A DNA stretch of 64,000 nucleotides from Bordetella genomosp. 12. Lineage in GTDB: Bacteria; Pseudomonadota; Gammaproteobacteria; Burkholderiales; Burkholderiaceae_B. The DNA is taken from the NCBI RefSeq assembly GCF_002261355.1, contig NZ_NEVU01000003.1, positions 1 to 64,000 on the forward strand, read 5' to 3'. The notes under the pieces are model-generated. The model searched no databases. It was not told the origin of the DNA and was given only the letters and a program-made list of their open reading frames with translations. Below are positions 17,496-26,469 of this stretch, one piece after another (positions within the stretch are counted from its first letter, which is position 1; each line of letters starts with the position of its first letter). A program made the position numbers and the translations under genes.

Positions 17496-18768
17496 GGCGC
17501 AACACCTGGGCCGGTTGCAGGCGCGAGGCGCGCCAGCTCGGGTAAAGCGTGGCCAGCAGAGACAGTACCAGGGAGGTCACTCCGATGGTGATGATGTCGC
17601 CAGCCTGCGGATCGGAGGGCAAGGCGCTGATGAAGTAAATCTCGCGCGGCAGAAAGTGCACCCCGAACAGCCCCTCGATGAAGGGGACGATGATGTGTAC
17701 GTTATAGGCAATGACGATGCCGCCCGCGACACCCAGCAAAGTGCCGATCACGCCGATCAGCGCGCCCTGGACCAGGAAAATGCGCGCCACTTCGCGCGGC
17801 CCGGCGCCCAAGGTGCGCAGGATGGCGATATCGGATTGTTTATCCTTGACCGCCATCACCAGCGAAGACAGCAGATTGAAGGCGGCCACCGCGACGATGA
17901 GCGCCAGAATGAGGAACATCATGCGCTTTTCGGTCTGGACGGCGGCAAACCAGGTGCGATTGTTGCGCGACCAGTCGCTGGCCATCACGTAAGGCGGCAG
18001 CACGCGCGTGAGTTCGGCGGCGACTTCCGGCGCCCGCTGCATGTCGGCCACGCGCAATCGCACGCCGGCCGTGCCGCTGTCGCGAAAGACCTTGGCCGCG
18101 TCATCGTCGTCGACAAACACCAGGGAAGAGTCATACTCATAGTGGCCTGAGGTAAAGATACCCGCCACCGTGAACTGCCGCATGCGGGGCGCAAAGCCCG
18201 CCGGGCTGATGGAGCCTTGCGGCGCCAGCATCAACAGCGTGTCGCCGACCTTCACGCCCATGCTGTCTGCCAGATCGCTGCCCAGCACCGCCCCGAAACT
18301 GCCTGGCTTGAGGTCGGCGAGTTTGCCGCTGACCATCTGCTTGGGTAGATCGGACACCTCGCCCTCGAGGGTGGGGTCGATACCGCGCACCTGCACGCCG
18401 CGCAGCGCCTGCCCGCGCACCAGCATGGCCCCGGCGGCGACAAACGGCGCGCCGCCCTTGACCTCGGGATTCTTGCGGGCAGCGTCGGCGAATTCCTGCC
18501 ATTGCGCCAGAACGCGGTCGGGCAAGGCGCCCGGGATATACAGTTCGATATGAGGCAGCACCGACAGCATGCGGTCGCGCACCTCTTTCTGGAACCCGTT
18601 CATCACGGATAGCACCACGATCAGCGCCGCGACGCCAAGCGCGATCCCGGCCATGGAGGAGGCCGCGATGAAGGAAATGAAGCGATCCCGGCGCCCACCG
18701 CGCCGGCCCAGACGGGCCAGGCCCGCATAGCGGGCACCGATCCAGAGTTCGTAAGGTAATTTCAGCAC
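17488..18768 (-). CDS. lolC: Lipoprotein-releasing system permease (LolC/LolE family)
   Basis: The 426-residue permease has one N-terminal membrane segment (about residues 30-50, ALGVAALIVVLSVMNGFQKE), a large periplasmic MacB-like domain, and three C-terminal segments (MMFLILALIVAVAAFNLLSS, LIGVIGTLLGVAGGIVIAYN, ITIGVTSLVLSLLATLYPSW). The ending SWRASRLQPAQVLRHD is diagnostic for the LolC/E family. It works with LolD at the inner membrane. Only one permease gene is present here, so it may act as a homodimer (LolF-like) or have a partner elsewhere. Confidence 0.9.
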   Translation of the reverse strand: MLKLPYELWIGARYAGLARLGRRGGRRDRFISFIAASSMAGIALGVAALIVVLSVMNGFQKEVRDRMLSVLPHIELYIPGALPDRVLAQWQEFADAARKNPEVKGGAPFVAAGAMLVRGQALRGVQVRGIDPTLEGEVSDLPKQMVSGKLADLKPGSFGAVLGSDLADSMGVKVGDTLLMLAPQGSISPAGFAPRMRQFTVAGIFTSGHYEYDSSLVFVDDDDAAKVFRDSGTAGVRLRVADMQRAPEVAAELTRVLPPYVMASDWSRNNRTWFAAVQTEKRMMFLILALIVAVAAFNLLSSLVMAVKDKQSDIAILRTLGAGPREVARIFLVQGALIGVIGTLLGVAGGIVIAYNVHIIVPFIEGLFGVHFLPREIYFISALPSDPQAGDIITIGVTSLVLSLLATLYPSWRASRLQPAQVLRHD

Positions 18769-18865
18769 CCGCGCATTATGGCATTAACCCGGGCGGCAAA
18801 GCACATCCGGGCATGGCCGTCTGTGACGGTCTGTTGGCGGCGCGGACCGGACTACAATTCCGGCC

Positions 18866-19804
18866 ATGCACATCGTGATTCCCGGCGCCCTGCCCGACCT
18901 CGCCGTGGCCAGCGAGCTGGCCCGTCATCTTCCCGAACATGCCCCCACCTTCAGCCGCTGGCTGACGCTGGGTCAGGCCACGACCGCCCGCTTCGATCCG
19001 CAGACCCATGGCTGCACCGCCTACGAAGGCTGGCAGCTTCAGGCTGCCGGGTTCCATGCCGAAGCCGGGCAACCTCTGGGCGCGGGCCTGGGCCCGATGC
19101 TGGCCGGGGTGCACAGCGGCTCACAGCCCGTGTGGCTGGGCGAGCTTGTCCATCTGGCGCTCGGCGCGGATACCGCATCGCTGCTCGACCCGGATCTGAT
19201 GGACCTGCGTCCCGAAGAAGGCGCGGCGCTCTATGAGGCCATCGCCCCGCTTCTGGCCGACGGCGAATTCAGCGCCGAGATGATTCATCCGCAGCGCTGG
19301 CGCCTGAGTCTGCCGGCTGCCATGGCGCCCCGGCCGGCCAGCCCGCACGCCGTGGCGGGCGACCGTCTGCAGCACTGGTGGACCCAGGATGCCGCCAGCC
19401 GGCCCTGGCGCCGCCTGCTCAATGAGATGCAAATGGCCTGGTACGAACATCCGGTCAACGAAGCCCGCGCCGCGCGCGGCGCGCCGCCGATCAACGCGCT
19501 GTGGCTCTATGGCGGCGCGCGGCCCTGGCAACCGGTGCCGCACGAGGCGCTCGTCTACACCGAGCTGGATGCCTTGGCGCGCGCGGCAGACTGGGGCGGC
19601 TGGCTCAGGGCCCTCGCGGCGCTGGACGCCGAACATCTCAAACCGCTGGCCGACGCCGCGGGACAGCCGCTGCGCCCGCTCGAACTGACAATGCTGGGCC
19701 GCGATCGCCGCGCCGGCATCACTCTCAAACCCCGCGCCGGCCTGCTCAAGCTGCTGCCCGCGCGCAAACATCATTGGAACAGCTGGTGGTCACACCCCGT
19801 CTAA
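18866..19804 (+). CDS. RpfE-type protein (COG4255-like), phosphoglycerate-mutase-like
   Basis: The 312-residue cytoplasmic protein resembles the uncharacterised RpfE/COG4255 family, which is often found beside recJ in beta- and gamma-proteobacteria, as it is here. Visible landmarks are the N-terminal MHIVIPGALPDL, LGPMLAGVHS, the central EMQMAWYEHPVNEARAARG and the NALWLYGGARPW block. The last two resemble parts of cofactor-independent phosphoglycerate mutase-like proteins. The activity is unknown. Its stop lies inside the recJ frame, so the two genes overlap and are coupled. Confidence 0.75.
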   Translation: MHIVIPGALPDLAVASELARHLPEHAPTFSRWLTLGQATTARFDPQTHGCTAYEGWQLQAAGFHAEAGQPLGAGLGPMLAGVHSGSQPVWLGELVHLALGADTASLLDPDLMDLRPEEGAALYEAIAPLLADGEFSAEMIHPQRWRLSLPAAMAPRPASPHAVAGDRLQHWWTQDAASRPWRRLLNEMQMAWYEHPVNEARAARGAPPINALWLYGGARPWQPVPHEALVYTELDALARAADWGGWLRALAALDAEHLKPLADAAGQPLRPLELTMLGRDRRAGITLKPRAGLLKLLPARKHHWNSWWSHPV

Positions 19805-21492
19805 CCGTCCGCTCGGCCGACCTGTCGGCCTGCCAGGCGCTGCAAAATGCCGGCGTCCACCCTCTGCTTGCCCGCCTTTGGGCCGCTCGAGGCGTGACAG
19901 AGCCCGCCCAGACCCAGATGGGCTGGCCTGCCTTGCTGCCTCCCGGCACCCTGACCCACTCCCAACATGCGGCCGCCGTGCTCGCCGATGCCATCCAGGC
20001 GGGCAAACGCCTGTTGATCGTGGCCGACTACGACTGCGACGGCGCCACGGCCTGCGCCGTCGGCCTGCGCGCCTTAAGCGCCATGGGCGCGGATGTCGAT
20101 TTCCTGGTGCCCAACCGGTTCGAGACCGGCTATGGGCTGTCTCCCGCGGTGATCGACCTGGCCGTCAAGCACCGCAGCGGCAAGCCCGATCTCATCATCA
20201 CGGTCGATAACGGCATCGCCAGCGTGGACGGCGTGGCCGCGGCCAATGACGCCGGCATAGGCGTGGTCATCACCGACCACCATCTGCCCGGCGACACCCT
20301 TCCGCAGGCGCTGGCCATCGTCAACCCTAACCAGCCCGGCTGCGGCTTTCCGTCCAAGAACCTGGCCGGCGTAGGGGTGATTTTCTACATGATGCTGGCG
20401 CTGCGCGCCGAATTGCGCCGCCGGGGGGTTTACGCGCCCGACGGCGGCCCGCGCCTCGATGCCCTGTCCGATCTGGTGGCGCTGGGCACGGTGGCCGACG
20501 TGGTCAAACTCGACGCCAACAACCGGCTGCTGGTCACCCAGGGCCTGCAGCGCATGCGCAGCGGTCGCATGCAGCCCGGATTGCGCGCGCTGTTTGCCGT
20601 CGCGGGCCGCGAACCGCGCTCGGCCAGCGGCTTTGACCTCGGCTTTGCCCTGGGGCCGCGCATCAACGCCGCCGGCCGCCTGGCCGACATGAGCCTGGGC
20701 ATCGCCTGCCTGACGACCGACGACGAAGACCAGGCGCTGCGCATGGCGCGCGAGCTGGACAACATCAATCGCGAACGCCGCGGGATCGAGGCCGAGATGC
20801 GTGAACAGGCCATGGCCGCCATGCAGACGCCCGGGGCCGTGGCCGGCGCCACGGTCTGCGTTTTCGACCCGTCCTGGCATCAGGGTGTCGTGGGCCTGGT
20901 CGCATCCCGCCTGAAAGAAAAATTCTGGCGCCCCACCCTGGCTTTCGCGCCCGCCGGCGATGACGAACTCCGCGGCTCGGGCCGCTCCATCCCGGATGTG
21001 CATTTGCGCGACGTGCTGGACCTGGTGTCCAAACGCCACCCCGGCCTGATCCGCAAGTTCGGCGGTCACGCCATGGCAGCCGGCCTGACTCTGGGCCGCG
21101 AAGGCCTGGCCGACTTTGCGCCGGCGTTTGACGCCGCCGTCCGCGAGCTGACCGGGCGCGATCGTTTCGAGCCCTTGCTCGAGACCGACGGTTCGCTCGA
21201 AACGGGCTATGCCAACGCCGAAGTCGCAGGCTTGCTGCAGCAGCAGGTCTGGGGGGCGGGCTTCGCCGCGCCGCTCTTTCTGGACGAGTTCACCGTGCGC
21301 AGCCAACGTCTGGTGGGCGAAAAACACCTGAAACTCTCGCTCGAGCGTGGCCACCAGCGCTTTGACGCCATCTGGTTCGGGCATGACGAAATGATGCCCG
21401 AGCGCATCCAGGCCGCCTACCGCCTGGAGCAGAACGTCTGGAACGGCATGGTGACGGCACAATTGGTCATTGAATACGCCGAGCCGGCATGA
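19786..21492 (+). CDS. recJ: Single-stranded-DNA-specific 5'-3' exonuclease RecJ
   Basis: RecJ degrades single-stranded DNA 5' to 3' in recombination and mismatch repair. The DHH-family motifs are clear: VADYDCDGATA, DNGIAS, TDHHLPGD and, near the C-terminal DHHA1 domain, GGHAMAAGLTL. The C-terminal nucleic-acid-binding part ends NGMVTAQLVIEYAEPA. The GTG at 19786 gives 568 residues, the usual length; TTG at 19774 is an alternative. Either choice overlaps the rpfE-like gene, so start choice is uncertain within 12 bases. Confidence 0.93.
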   Translation: MVTPRLTVRSADLSACQALQNAGVHPLLARLWAARGVTEPAQTQMGWPALLPPGTLTHSQHAAAVLADAIQAGKRLLIVADYDCDGATACAVGLRALSAMGADVDFLVPNRFETGYGLSPAVIDLAVKHRSGKPDLIITVDNGIASVDGVAAANDAGIGVVITDHHLPGDTLPQALAIVNPNQPGCGFPSKNLAGVGVIFYMMLALRAELRRRGVYAPDGGPRLDALSDLVALGTVADVVKLDANNRLLVTQGLQRMRSGRMQPGLRALFAVAGREPRSASGFDLGFALGPRINAAGRLADMSLGIACLTTDDEDQALRMARELDNINRERRGIEAEMREQAMAAMQTPGAVAGATVCVFDPSWHQGVVGLVASRLKEKFWRPTLAFAPAGDDELRGSGRSIPDVHLRDVLDLVSKRHPGLIRKFGGHAMAAGLTLGREGLADFAPAFDAAVRELTGRDRFEPLLETDGSLETGYANAEVAGLLQQQVWGAGFAAPLFLDEFTVRSQRLVGEKHLKLSLERGHQRFDAIWFGHDEMMPERIQAAYRLEQNVWNGMVTAQLVIEYAEPA

Positions 21493-21569
21493 AAACAGGG
21501 CCGGCATCCATGGTCCGGCCCAAGCACGTTAAAATGCCAGGTTTCGCATAAAAGTCACCAGGATCAATC

Positions 21570-22674
21570 ATGGAAGCCGAACGTCAGAACCAGATCGCCG
21601 CCCGCCTTGCCGACTACGCGGAGCGCGAGCAGGCTCTACGGAGGTATCTTTGACTACGATGCCAAAACTGAACGCCTGCACGTTGTAAACGCCGAGCTGG
21701 AAGACCCCGCCGTCTGGAACGACCCCAAGCACGCCCAGGATCTGGGCCGCGAGAAAAAGTCGCTCGAAGACGTGGTGCAAACGCTGACCGAACTGGGCCA
21801 GGGTGTCGCTGACGCCAGGGAGCTGTTCGAACTGGCCGCGGCCGACGACGACGACGCCACGCTGGAAGCCATCGAGGACGACGCCAACGGTTTCCAGGAA
21901 CGACTGGAAGGCCTGGAATTCCGCCGGATGTTCTCCAACCCGGCCGACCCGCTGAACTGCTTCCTCGACATTCAGGCCGGCGCCGGCGGCACCGAAGCCC
22001 AGGACTGGGCTTCCATGCTGCTGCGTCAGTATTTGAAGTATGCCGAGCGCAAAGGCTTCAAGGCCGAGGTGCTGGAAGAATCCGAAGGTGAAATCGCCGG
22101 CCTCAAATCCGCCACGATCAAGATCGAAGGCGAGTACGCCTTTGGCTATCTGCGCACCGAAACCGGCGTACACCGCCTGGTCCGCAAAAGCCCCTTCGAT
22201 TCCTCCGGCGGGCGGCACACTTCTTTTGCCAGCGTCTTTGTCTACCCCGAGGTGGACGAGTCCTTCGAGGTCGAAGTCAATCCCGCGGATCTGCGCGTCG
22301 ATACCTACCGCGCCAGCGGCGCGGGCGGCCAGCACATCAACAAAACGGACTCGGCCGTGCGGATCACGCACATGCCCTCCGGCATCGTGGTGCAGTGCCA
22401 GAACGACCGTTCCCAGCACCGCAACCGCGCCGAAGCCATGCAGATGCTGAAGTCCAAGCTGTATGAACTCGAGATGCGCAAGCGCATGGCCGAGCAGCAG
22501 AAACTCGAAGACTCCAAGACCGATGTGGGTTGGGGCCACCAGATCCGCTCCTACGTGCTGGACCAAAGCCGCATCAAGGATCTGCGCACCAACGTCGAAA
22601 TCTCCAACACCCAGAAAGTGCTCGACGGCGACCTCGATCCTTTCATTCAGGCCAGCCTGAAGCAAGGCGTTTGA
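21570..22674 (+). CDS. prfB: Peptide chain release factor 2 with programmed +1 frameshift
   Basis: RF2 ends translation at UGA and UAA. The gene starts at ATG 21570, runs 27 codons to an in-frame TGA at 21651-21653, and continues in the +1 frame from 21652, giving 367 residues. The shift site reads CTT-TGA-C after a Shine-Dalgarno-like GGAGG, just as in E. coli. The long frame alone lacks the true N-terminus. The GGQ hydrolysis loop ([17 protein letters not shown] region, about residue 247) and the SPF anticodon-mimic motif (KSPFDSSGG) are both present, which makes it RF2 and not RF1. Confidence 0.97.
21640..21654 (+). promoter_or_regulatory. prfB programmed frameshift signal
   Basis: GGAGG at 21640-21644 pairs with 16S rRNA three bases before the slippery CTT and the in-frame TGA (21651-21653) followed by C. 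Slow termination by scarce RF2 lets the ribosome slip +1, so RF2 level controls itself. Confidence 0.95.
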
Positions 22675-22680
22675 CCTCCG

Positions 22681-22697
22681 GGGGCGCAAGCCCCTTT
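22681..22697 (+). terminator. Short hairpin after prfB
   Basis: A GGGGC-GCAA-GCCCC stem-loop followed by only TTT lies 6 bp after prfB and 27 bp before the SDR gene. It could be a weak terminator or attenuator. Confidence 0.4.
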
Positions 22698-22723
22698 CCT
22701 GCAGCCTACGGAAGCCCGCAATC

Positions 22724-23473
22724 ATGACCGACACGTTTGCAATTCTGACCGGCGCCTCGCGCGGCCTGGGCGCTGCCCTGGCCCGCGGTCTGCTGCGGCC
22801 TGGCATCGAACTGGTGACCCTGGCCCGCCGCAATGATCCCGCGCTGGCCGATCTGGCCCGCGATCACGGCGTGACCTTGCGCCAGATCCAGGTGGACCTG
22901 GCCGATACGCAGGCCGCCACGCGCGCCGCGGCCGAGCTGGTCATCCCGCGCGATGCCAAGCGCTATGTGCTGATCAACAATGCGGGCACCGTGCATCCCG
23001 TGGCCAACACCAAGGCCCTGAGCGACGCGGCGGCCATCAGCCAGGCGCTGGCGCTCAACGTCACCGCCGTCATGCTGCTCACCGCCCGCTTTCTGCAGGC
23101 CGTCGACGGTCTGCAGGCCGACCGGCGCATCATCAACATTTCCTCCGGCGCGGGGCGCAACCCTACCGCCGGCTGGGGCGTGTACTGCACCACCAAAGCG
23201 GCCCTGGACATGTACACCCGCGTCCTGAAGACCGAGCACGGCGCATCGGGCCTGCGCGCGGTGTCGCTGGCCCCCGGCATCGTCGATACCGGCATGCAGG
23301 CCGATATCCGCGCCAGTGATCCGGCCGCTTTCCCGGGCCTGAGCCGGTTTCAGGACTTCCACGCCACCGGCAAGCTGGCCGCGCCGGCCGATGTGGCCGC
23401 CAACATCCTCGCCTACCTGGATCGCGAAGACTTCGGCCAGACCGAAATCGACGACATCCGCAATTACCACTGA
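22724..23473 (+). CDS. Short-chain dehydrogenase/reductase
   Basis: The 249-residue protein is an NAD(P)-dependent SDR oxidoreductase. The dinucleotide-binding TGASRGLG is at residues 9-16, the structural NNAG is in VLINNAGTVHP, the catalytic serine is in IINISSGAGR, and YCTTK supplies the catalytic Tyr and Lys. The pattern resembles sepiapterin/benzil-reductase-like SDRs, but the substrate is unknown. It is placed between prfB and lysS; lysS starts 6 bp after its stop, so they are probably cotranscribed. Confidence 0.88.
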   Translation: MTDTFAILTGASRGLGAALARGLLRPGIELVTLARRNDPALADLARDHGVTLRQIQVDLADTQAATRAAAELVIPRDAKRYVLINNAGTVHPVANTKALSDAAAISQALALNVTAVMLLTARFLQAVDGLQADRRIINISSGAGRNPTAGWGVYCTTKAALDMYTRVLKTEHGASGLRAVSLAPGIVDTGMQADIRASDPAAFPGLSRFQDFHATGKLAAPADVAANILAYLDREDFGQTEIDDIRNYH

Positions 23474-23479
23474 CCCATC

Positions 23480-24994
23480 ATGACTGATCACTCGCCCACC
23501 GCCCAGGATGAAAACCGCTTGATCGCCGAGCGGCGCGCCAAGCTGGCCAAACTGCGCGAGGCCGGCGTTGCCTATCCCAACGATTTCGTTCCGGATGCGC
23601 AAGCCGCCCGCCTGCACGACAAATATGACGAACAGGATGCCCAGACCCTGCTCGAATCCGCCGTGCACGTCAAAGTGGCCGGGCGAATGATGCTCAAACG
23701 CGTCATGGGCAAAGCCAGCTTCGCGACGCTGCAAGACGGCACCGGCCGCATCCAGATCTACCTCGACCGCGGCACGCTGGGCGAGGAGGTCTATGCGGCC
23801 TTCAAACAATGGGATATTGGCGACATCATCGCCATCGAAGGCTCGGTCTTCAAGACCAACAAAGGCGAGCTGACGGTGCACGCCGCGCAGGCGCGCCTGC
23901 TGTCGAAGTCGCTGCGCCCGCTGCCCGACAAATTCCATGGCGTTTCCGACCAGGAGCTGCGCTATCGGCAGCGCTACGTCGATCTCATCATGACCGACGC
24001 GACACGGCGCACTTTCGAGGCCCGCAGCAAAGCCGTGGGCGGCATCCGGCAGGCCATGCTGGCCGCCGGCTTTCTCGAAGTCGAAACGCCCATGCTGCAT
24101 CCCATTCCGGGCGGTGCCGCAGCCAAGCCCTTCGTGACCCATCACAATGCGCTCGACATGGAAATGTACCTGCGCATCGCCCCTGAGCTTTACCTCAAGC
24201 GCCTGGTCGTGGGCGGATTCGATCGCGTCTTCGAAATCAACCGCAACTTCCGTAACGAGGGCGTCAGCCCCCGGCACAACCCCGAGTTCACCATGATGGA
24301 GTTCTACGCGGCCTATGCGGACTACCGCTGGCTGATGGACTTCACCGAGTCGCTGATCCGGCAGGCCGCCATCGCCGCGGCCGGCAGCGCCGTGCTCACC
24401 TATCAGGAGCGCGAGCTCGATCTGTCCAAACCCTTTGACCGCCTGACGATCTGCGAAGCTATCCTCAAGTACGCCCCGCATTACACCCAGGCCCAGCTTG
24501 ATGACACGGCTTTCGTGCGCGCCGAGCTGAAAAAACTCGGCGCCGATGTCGACAAGGCGCCGCTGGCGCGCGCGGGTCTGGGCGCGCTGCAATTGGCGCT
24601 GTTCGAAGAAACGGCGGAGTCCCAGCTCTGGAATCCCACCTACATCATCGACTATCCGGTCGAGGTGTCGCCCTTGGCCCGTGCCTCCGATACCCGCGAA
24701 GGGATCACCGAGCGCTTCGAACTCTTCATCACCGGACGCGAAATCGCCAACGGCTTCTCCGAGCTCAATGATCCGGAAGACCAGGCCGAACGTTTCCGGG
24801 CGCAGGTCGAGGCCAAAGACGCGGGCGACGAGGAAGCCATGTACTACGACGCTGATTACATCCGTGCGCTCGAGTACGGCATGCCGCCGACCGGCGGCTG
24901 CGGCATCGGCATCGACCGCCTCGTCATGCTGCTCACCGACAGCCCCAGCATCCGCGACGTGATTCTGTTCCCGCACTTGCGGCGCGAAGACTGA
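23480..24994 (+). CDS. lysS: Lysyl-tRNA synthetase, class II
   Basis: The 504-residue enzyme charges tRNA-Lys. An OB-fold anticodon-binding domain occupies about residues 55-150 ([18 protein letters not shown]). The class II core follows with motif 1 ([17 protein letters not shown]), motif 2 ([20 protein letters not shown]) and motif 3 ([13 protein letters not shown]). Length equals the E. coli enzyme. ATG at 23480 is the natural start. Confidence 0.97.
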   Translation: MTDHSPTAQDENRLIAERRAKLAKLREAGVAYPNDFVPDAQAARLHDKYDEQDAQTLLESAVHVKVAGRMMLKRVMGKASFATLQDGTGRIQIYLDRGTLGEEVYAAFKQWDIGDIIAIEGSVFKTNKGELTVHAAQARLLSKSLRPLPDKFHGVSDQELRYRQRYVDLIMTDATRRTFEARSKAVGGIRQAMLAAGFLEVETPMLHPIPGGAAAKPFVTHHNALDMEMYLRIAPELYLKRLVVGGFDRVFEINRNFRNEGVSPRHNPEFTMMEFYAAYADYRWLMDFTESLIRQAAIAAAGSAVLTYQERELDLSKPFDRLTICEAILKYAPHYTQAQLDDTAFVRAELKKLGADVDKAPLARAGLGALQLALFEETAESQLWNPTYIIDYPVEVSPLARASDTREGITERFELFITGREIANGFSELNDPEDQAERFRAQVEAKDAGDEEAMYYDADYIRALEYGMPPTGGCGIGIDRLVMLLTDSPSIRDVILFPHLRRED

Positions 24995-25006
24995 GGCAGC
25001 GCCACG

Positions 25007-25294
25007 ATGCTTGCCAAGGTGCTCTTGCTGGCAGGTCTCGTGGTGCTGGCGCTGTACGGCTTCCTGCCGCGCCGCCGTGGCCCCAAGGGGCCGGCGCGGC
25101 GCGGCTTTCTATTCTGCTGCGCCGCCTGCGCCGTGCTGCTGGCCAGCGCGGTGCTGGCCTGCCTGTTGTGGATGAGCCGCGCCAGTCTGGTGGGCGCGGA
25201 CGGCAAGCTCGACTTCCTCTTCCCCCTGGCCCTGACGCAATTGGTGCTGGCCTTGGCCTGCGGTCTGCTCGCCTACCGGCGCCGTCCGCGCTGA
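25007..25294 (+). CDS. Small membrane protein, function unknown
   Basis: A 95-residue protein with three hydrophobic segments (about residues 2-18, 31-52 and 66-86) and arginine-rich loops (PRRRGPKGPARRG). It starts 12 bp after lysS on the same strand and probably shares its transcript. No family is recognised. Confidence 0.65.
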   Translation: MLAKVLLLAGLVVLALYGFLPRRRGPKGPARRGFLFCCAACAVLLASAVLACLLWMSRASLVGADGKLDFLFPLALTQLVLALACGLLAYRRRPR

Positions 25295-25432
25295 CTTCCC
25301 TGCCTGCCAGACCAGCCGCCTCGCGCGCCCTGTCCGGCCCGGGGCTCGCACGACGCGCCTGGCACGCGCGGACGGCCCCAGTGCAGGAGCGACATCCCCG
25401 CGCGCGGGCCCGTCGCTCAGATGCGCGCGCGT

Positions 25433-26320
25433 CTAGCCCGCCTGGCGCGTACGCACCGCCTCGGCCCAACGCCGCGCCACCGAGGGCGACGTGGCGCAGG
25501 TAGCCGATTCCGTCACCACGCGCACGGCCCGCTCGAGCAGTTGAATGTCGGCCTCATGCTGACGCGCCACATGCGGATCTTCGAAGAAAATGACGCGCTG
25601 ACACTGATGCTCGAGGACGAGCTCGGCGATCTGCGCATCGCCGCCCAAGGGCCCGCTCAAGTAACGGGTCACCCAGGGCCGGTCTTTAGGCCAGCCGCGC
25701 GACCAGGCCAGCTCATTGAGCCGCCCGCCCGTCGTACCCGTGGCCACCCGCCGCGCAAACTGCGACAGCACATCGAAATACGCGTCCGCAAACGCCACCA
25801 TCTCGTCCTTGAGCGCATCGTGGGCGATCATGGCCAGCGTCTGGCCCTCGAAGCGGAATAGCCGCCCCAACGCCGGATCCGGCGTCAGCCCGGCACGGAT
25901 ACGTTCGACCTCTATCCATTCCATGGCGCCCGCCAACGTCGAAATGAACGGGCGGCCGTGCGTGATGCATTGCCGCTTCAGGGCCAGGGCCTCGGGAAAA
26001 ATCGACGAAGGATCGACCGGATCGATCAGGTAGATGGCGCCATCGAATGGCGCCTGGCCATCACGCCCTTCGGTCACGCGGGCCACCAGCTTCATCAAGC
26101 CGCCCTCGCGCCCATAGGGATAGCGGATCAGGCCACGATAGCCTTGCAGCATGCCTTCCCGCACGATGGCATCGTGCGTGCGGCCCACCGTATGCAGCTC
26201 GATGCCCATCTCCCGGATGGAAGCGCCACTGGCGCGCAGCCAGCTGAACAGCGCCGCGTCGGGGGTTTCGTGATGCAAGCGGTTGGCGGCCAGGCCGAAA
26301 CGCAGGGAGGGCACGGTCAT
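25433..26320 (-). CDS. mgsA: Two-domain methylglyoxal synthase-like protein
   Basis: The 295-residue protein holds two methylglyoxal-synthase folds. The C-terminal copy (about residues 158-290) keeps every key residue of E. coli MgsA. His-Asp is at 167-168, phosphate-binding TGTTG is at 194-198, D228 is in SGPLGGD, D248 is in FFEDP, and H255 and D258 follow with the same spacing. It should convert dihydroxyacetone phosphate to methylglyoxal. The N-terminal copy (about 5-140) keeps the fold pattern (LIRYPYG, AIYLIDPVDPS, RPFISTLAGA) but lacks His-Asp, TGTTG and the catalytic Asp. Typical MgsA is about 130-150 residues, so this is a tandem fusion. Start is set at MTVPSLRFG (26320); an ATG at 26350-26353 is possible. 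It is divergent from the third iron cassette. Confidence 0.8.
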   Translation of the reverse strand: MTVPSLRFGLAANRLHHETPDAALFSWLRASGASIREMGIELHTVGRTHDAIVREGMLQGYRGLIRYPYGREGGLMKLVARVTEGRDGQAPFDGAIYLIDPVDPSSIFPEALALKRQCITHGRPFISTLAGAMEWIEVERIRAGLTPDPALGRLFRFEGQTLAMIAHDALKDEMVAFADAYFDVLSQFARRVATGTTGGRLNELAWSRGWPKDRPWVTRYLSGPLGGDAQIAELVLEHQCQRVIFFEDPHVARQHEADIQLLERAVRVVTESATCATSPSVARRWAEAVRTRQAG

Positions 26321-26406
26321 GATGCTCGGGGAGGCAGAAGAAAACGGCATCATACCGCCGCGCGATGACAACACCGCCCTTGCCGGGAATTGGCCGCCCG
26401 CCCGTT

Positions 26407-26425
26407 TTAAGTAATAATCATTCCT
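26407..26425 (+). promoter_or_regulatory. Putative Fur box between mgsA and sigma gene 3
   Basis: The site contains ATAATCATT and matches the Fur 19-mer at 11 of 19 positions. It lies 45 bp before sigma gene 3 and 86 bp from the divergent methylglyoxal synthase start, so it could affect both genes. Confidence 0.6.
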
Positions 26426-26469
26426 ATTACAAATGACTTCATGGTGCCGCCTCCGGGCAGCAAGGCAAA

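Noticed and set aside
22706-24976. 756-codon open frame antisense to the SDR gene and lysS
   Set aside because: It exactly mirrors two conserved genes; long antisense frames are normal in GC-rich DNA with strong third-position bias. The translation is low-complexity and unrelated to known families.
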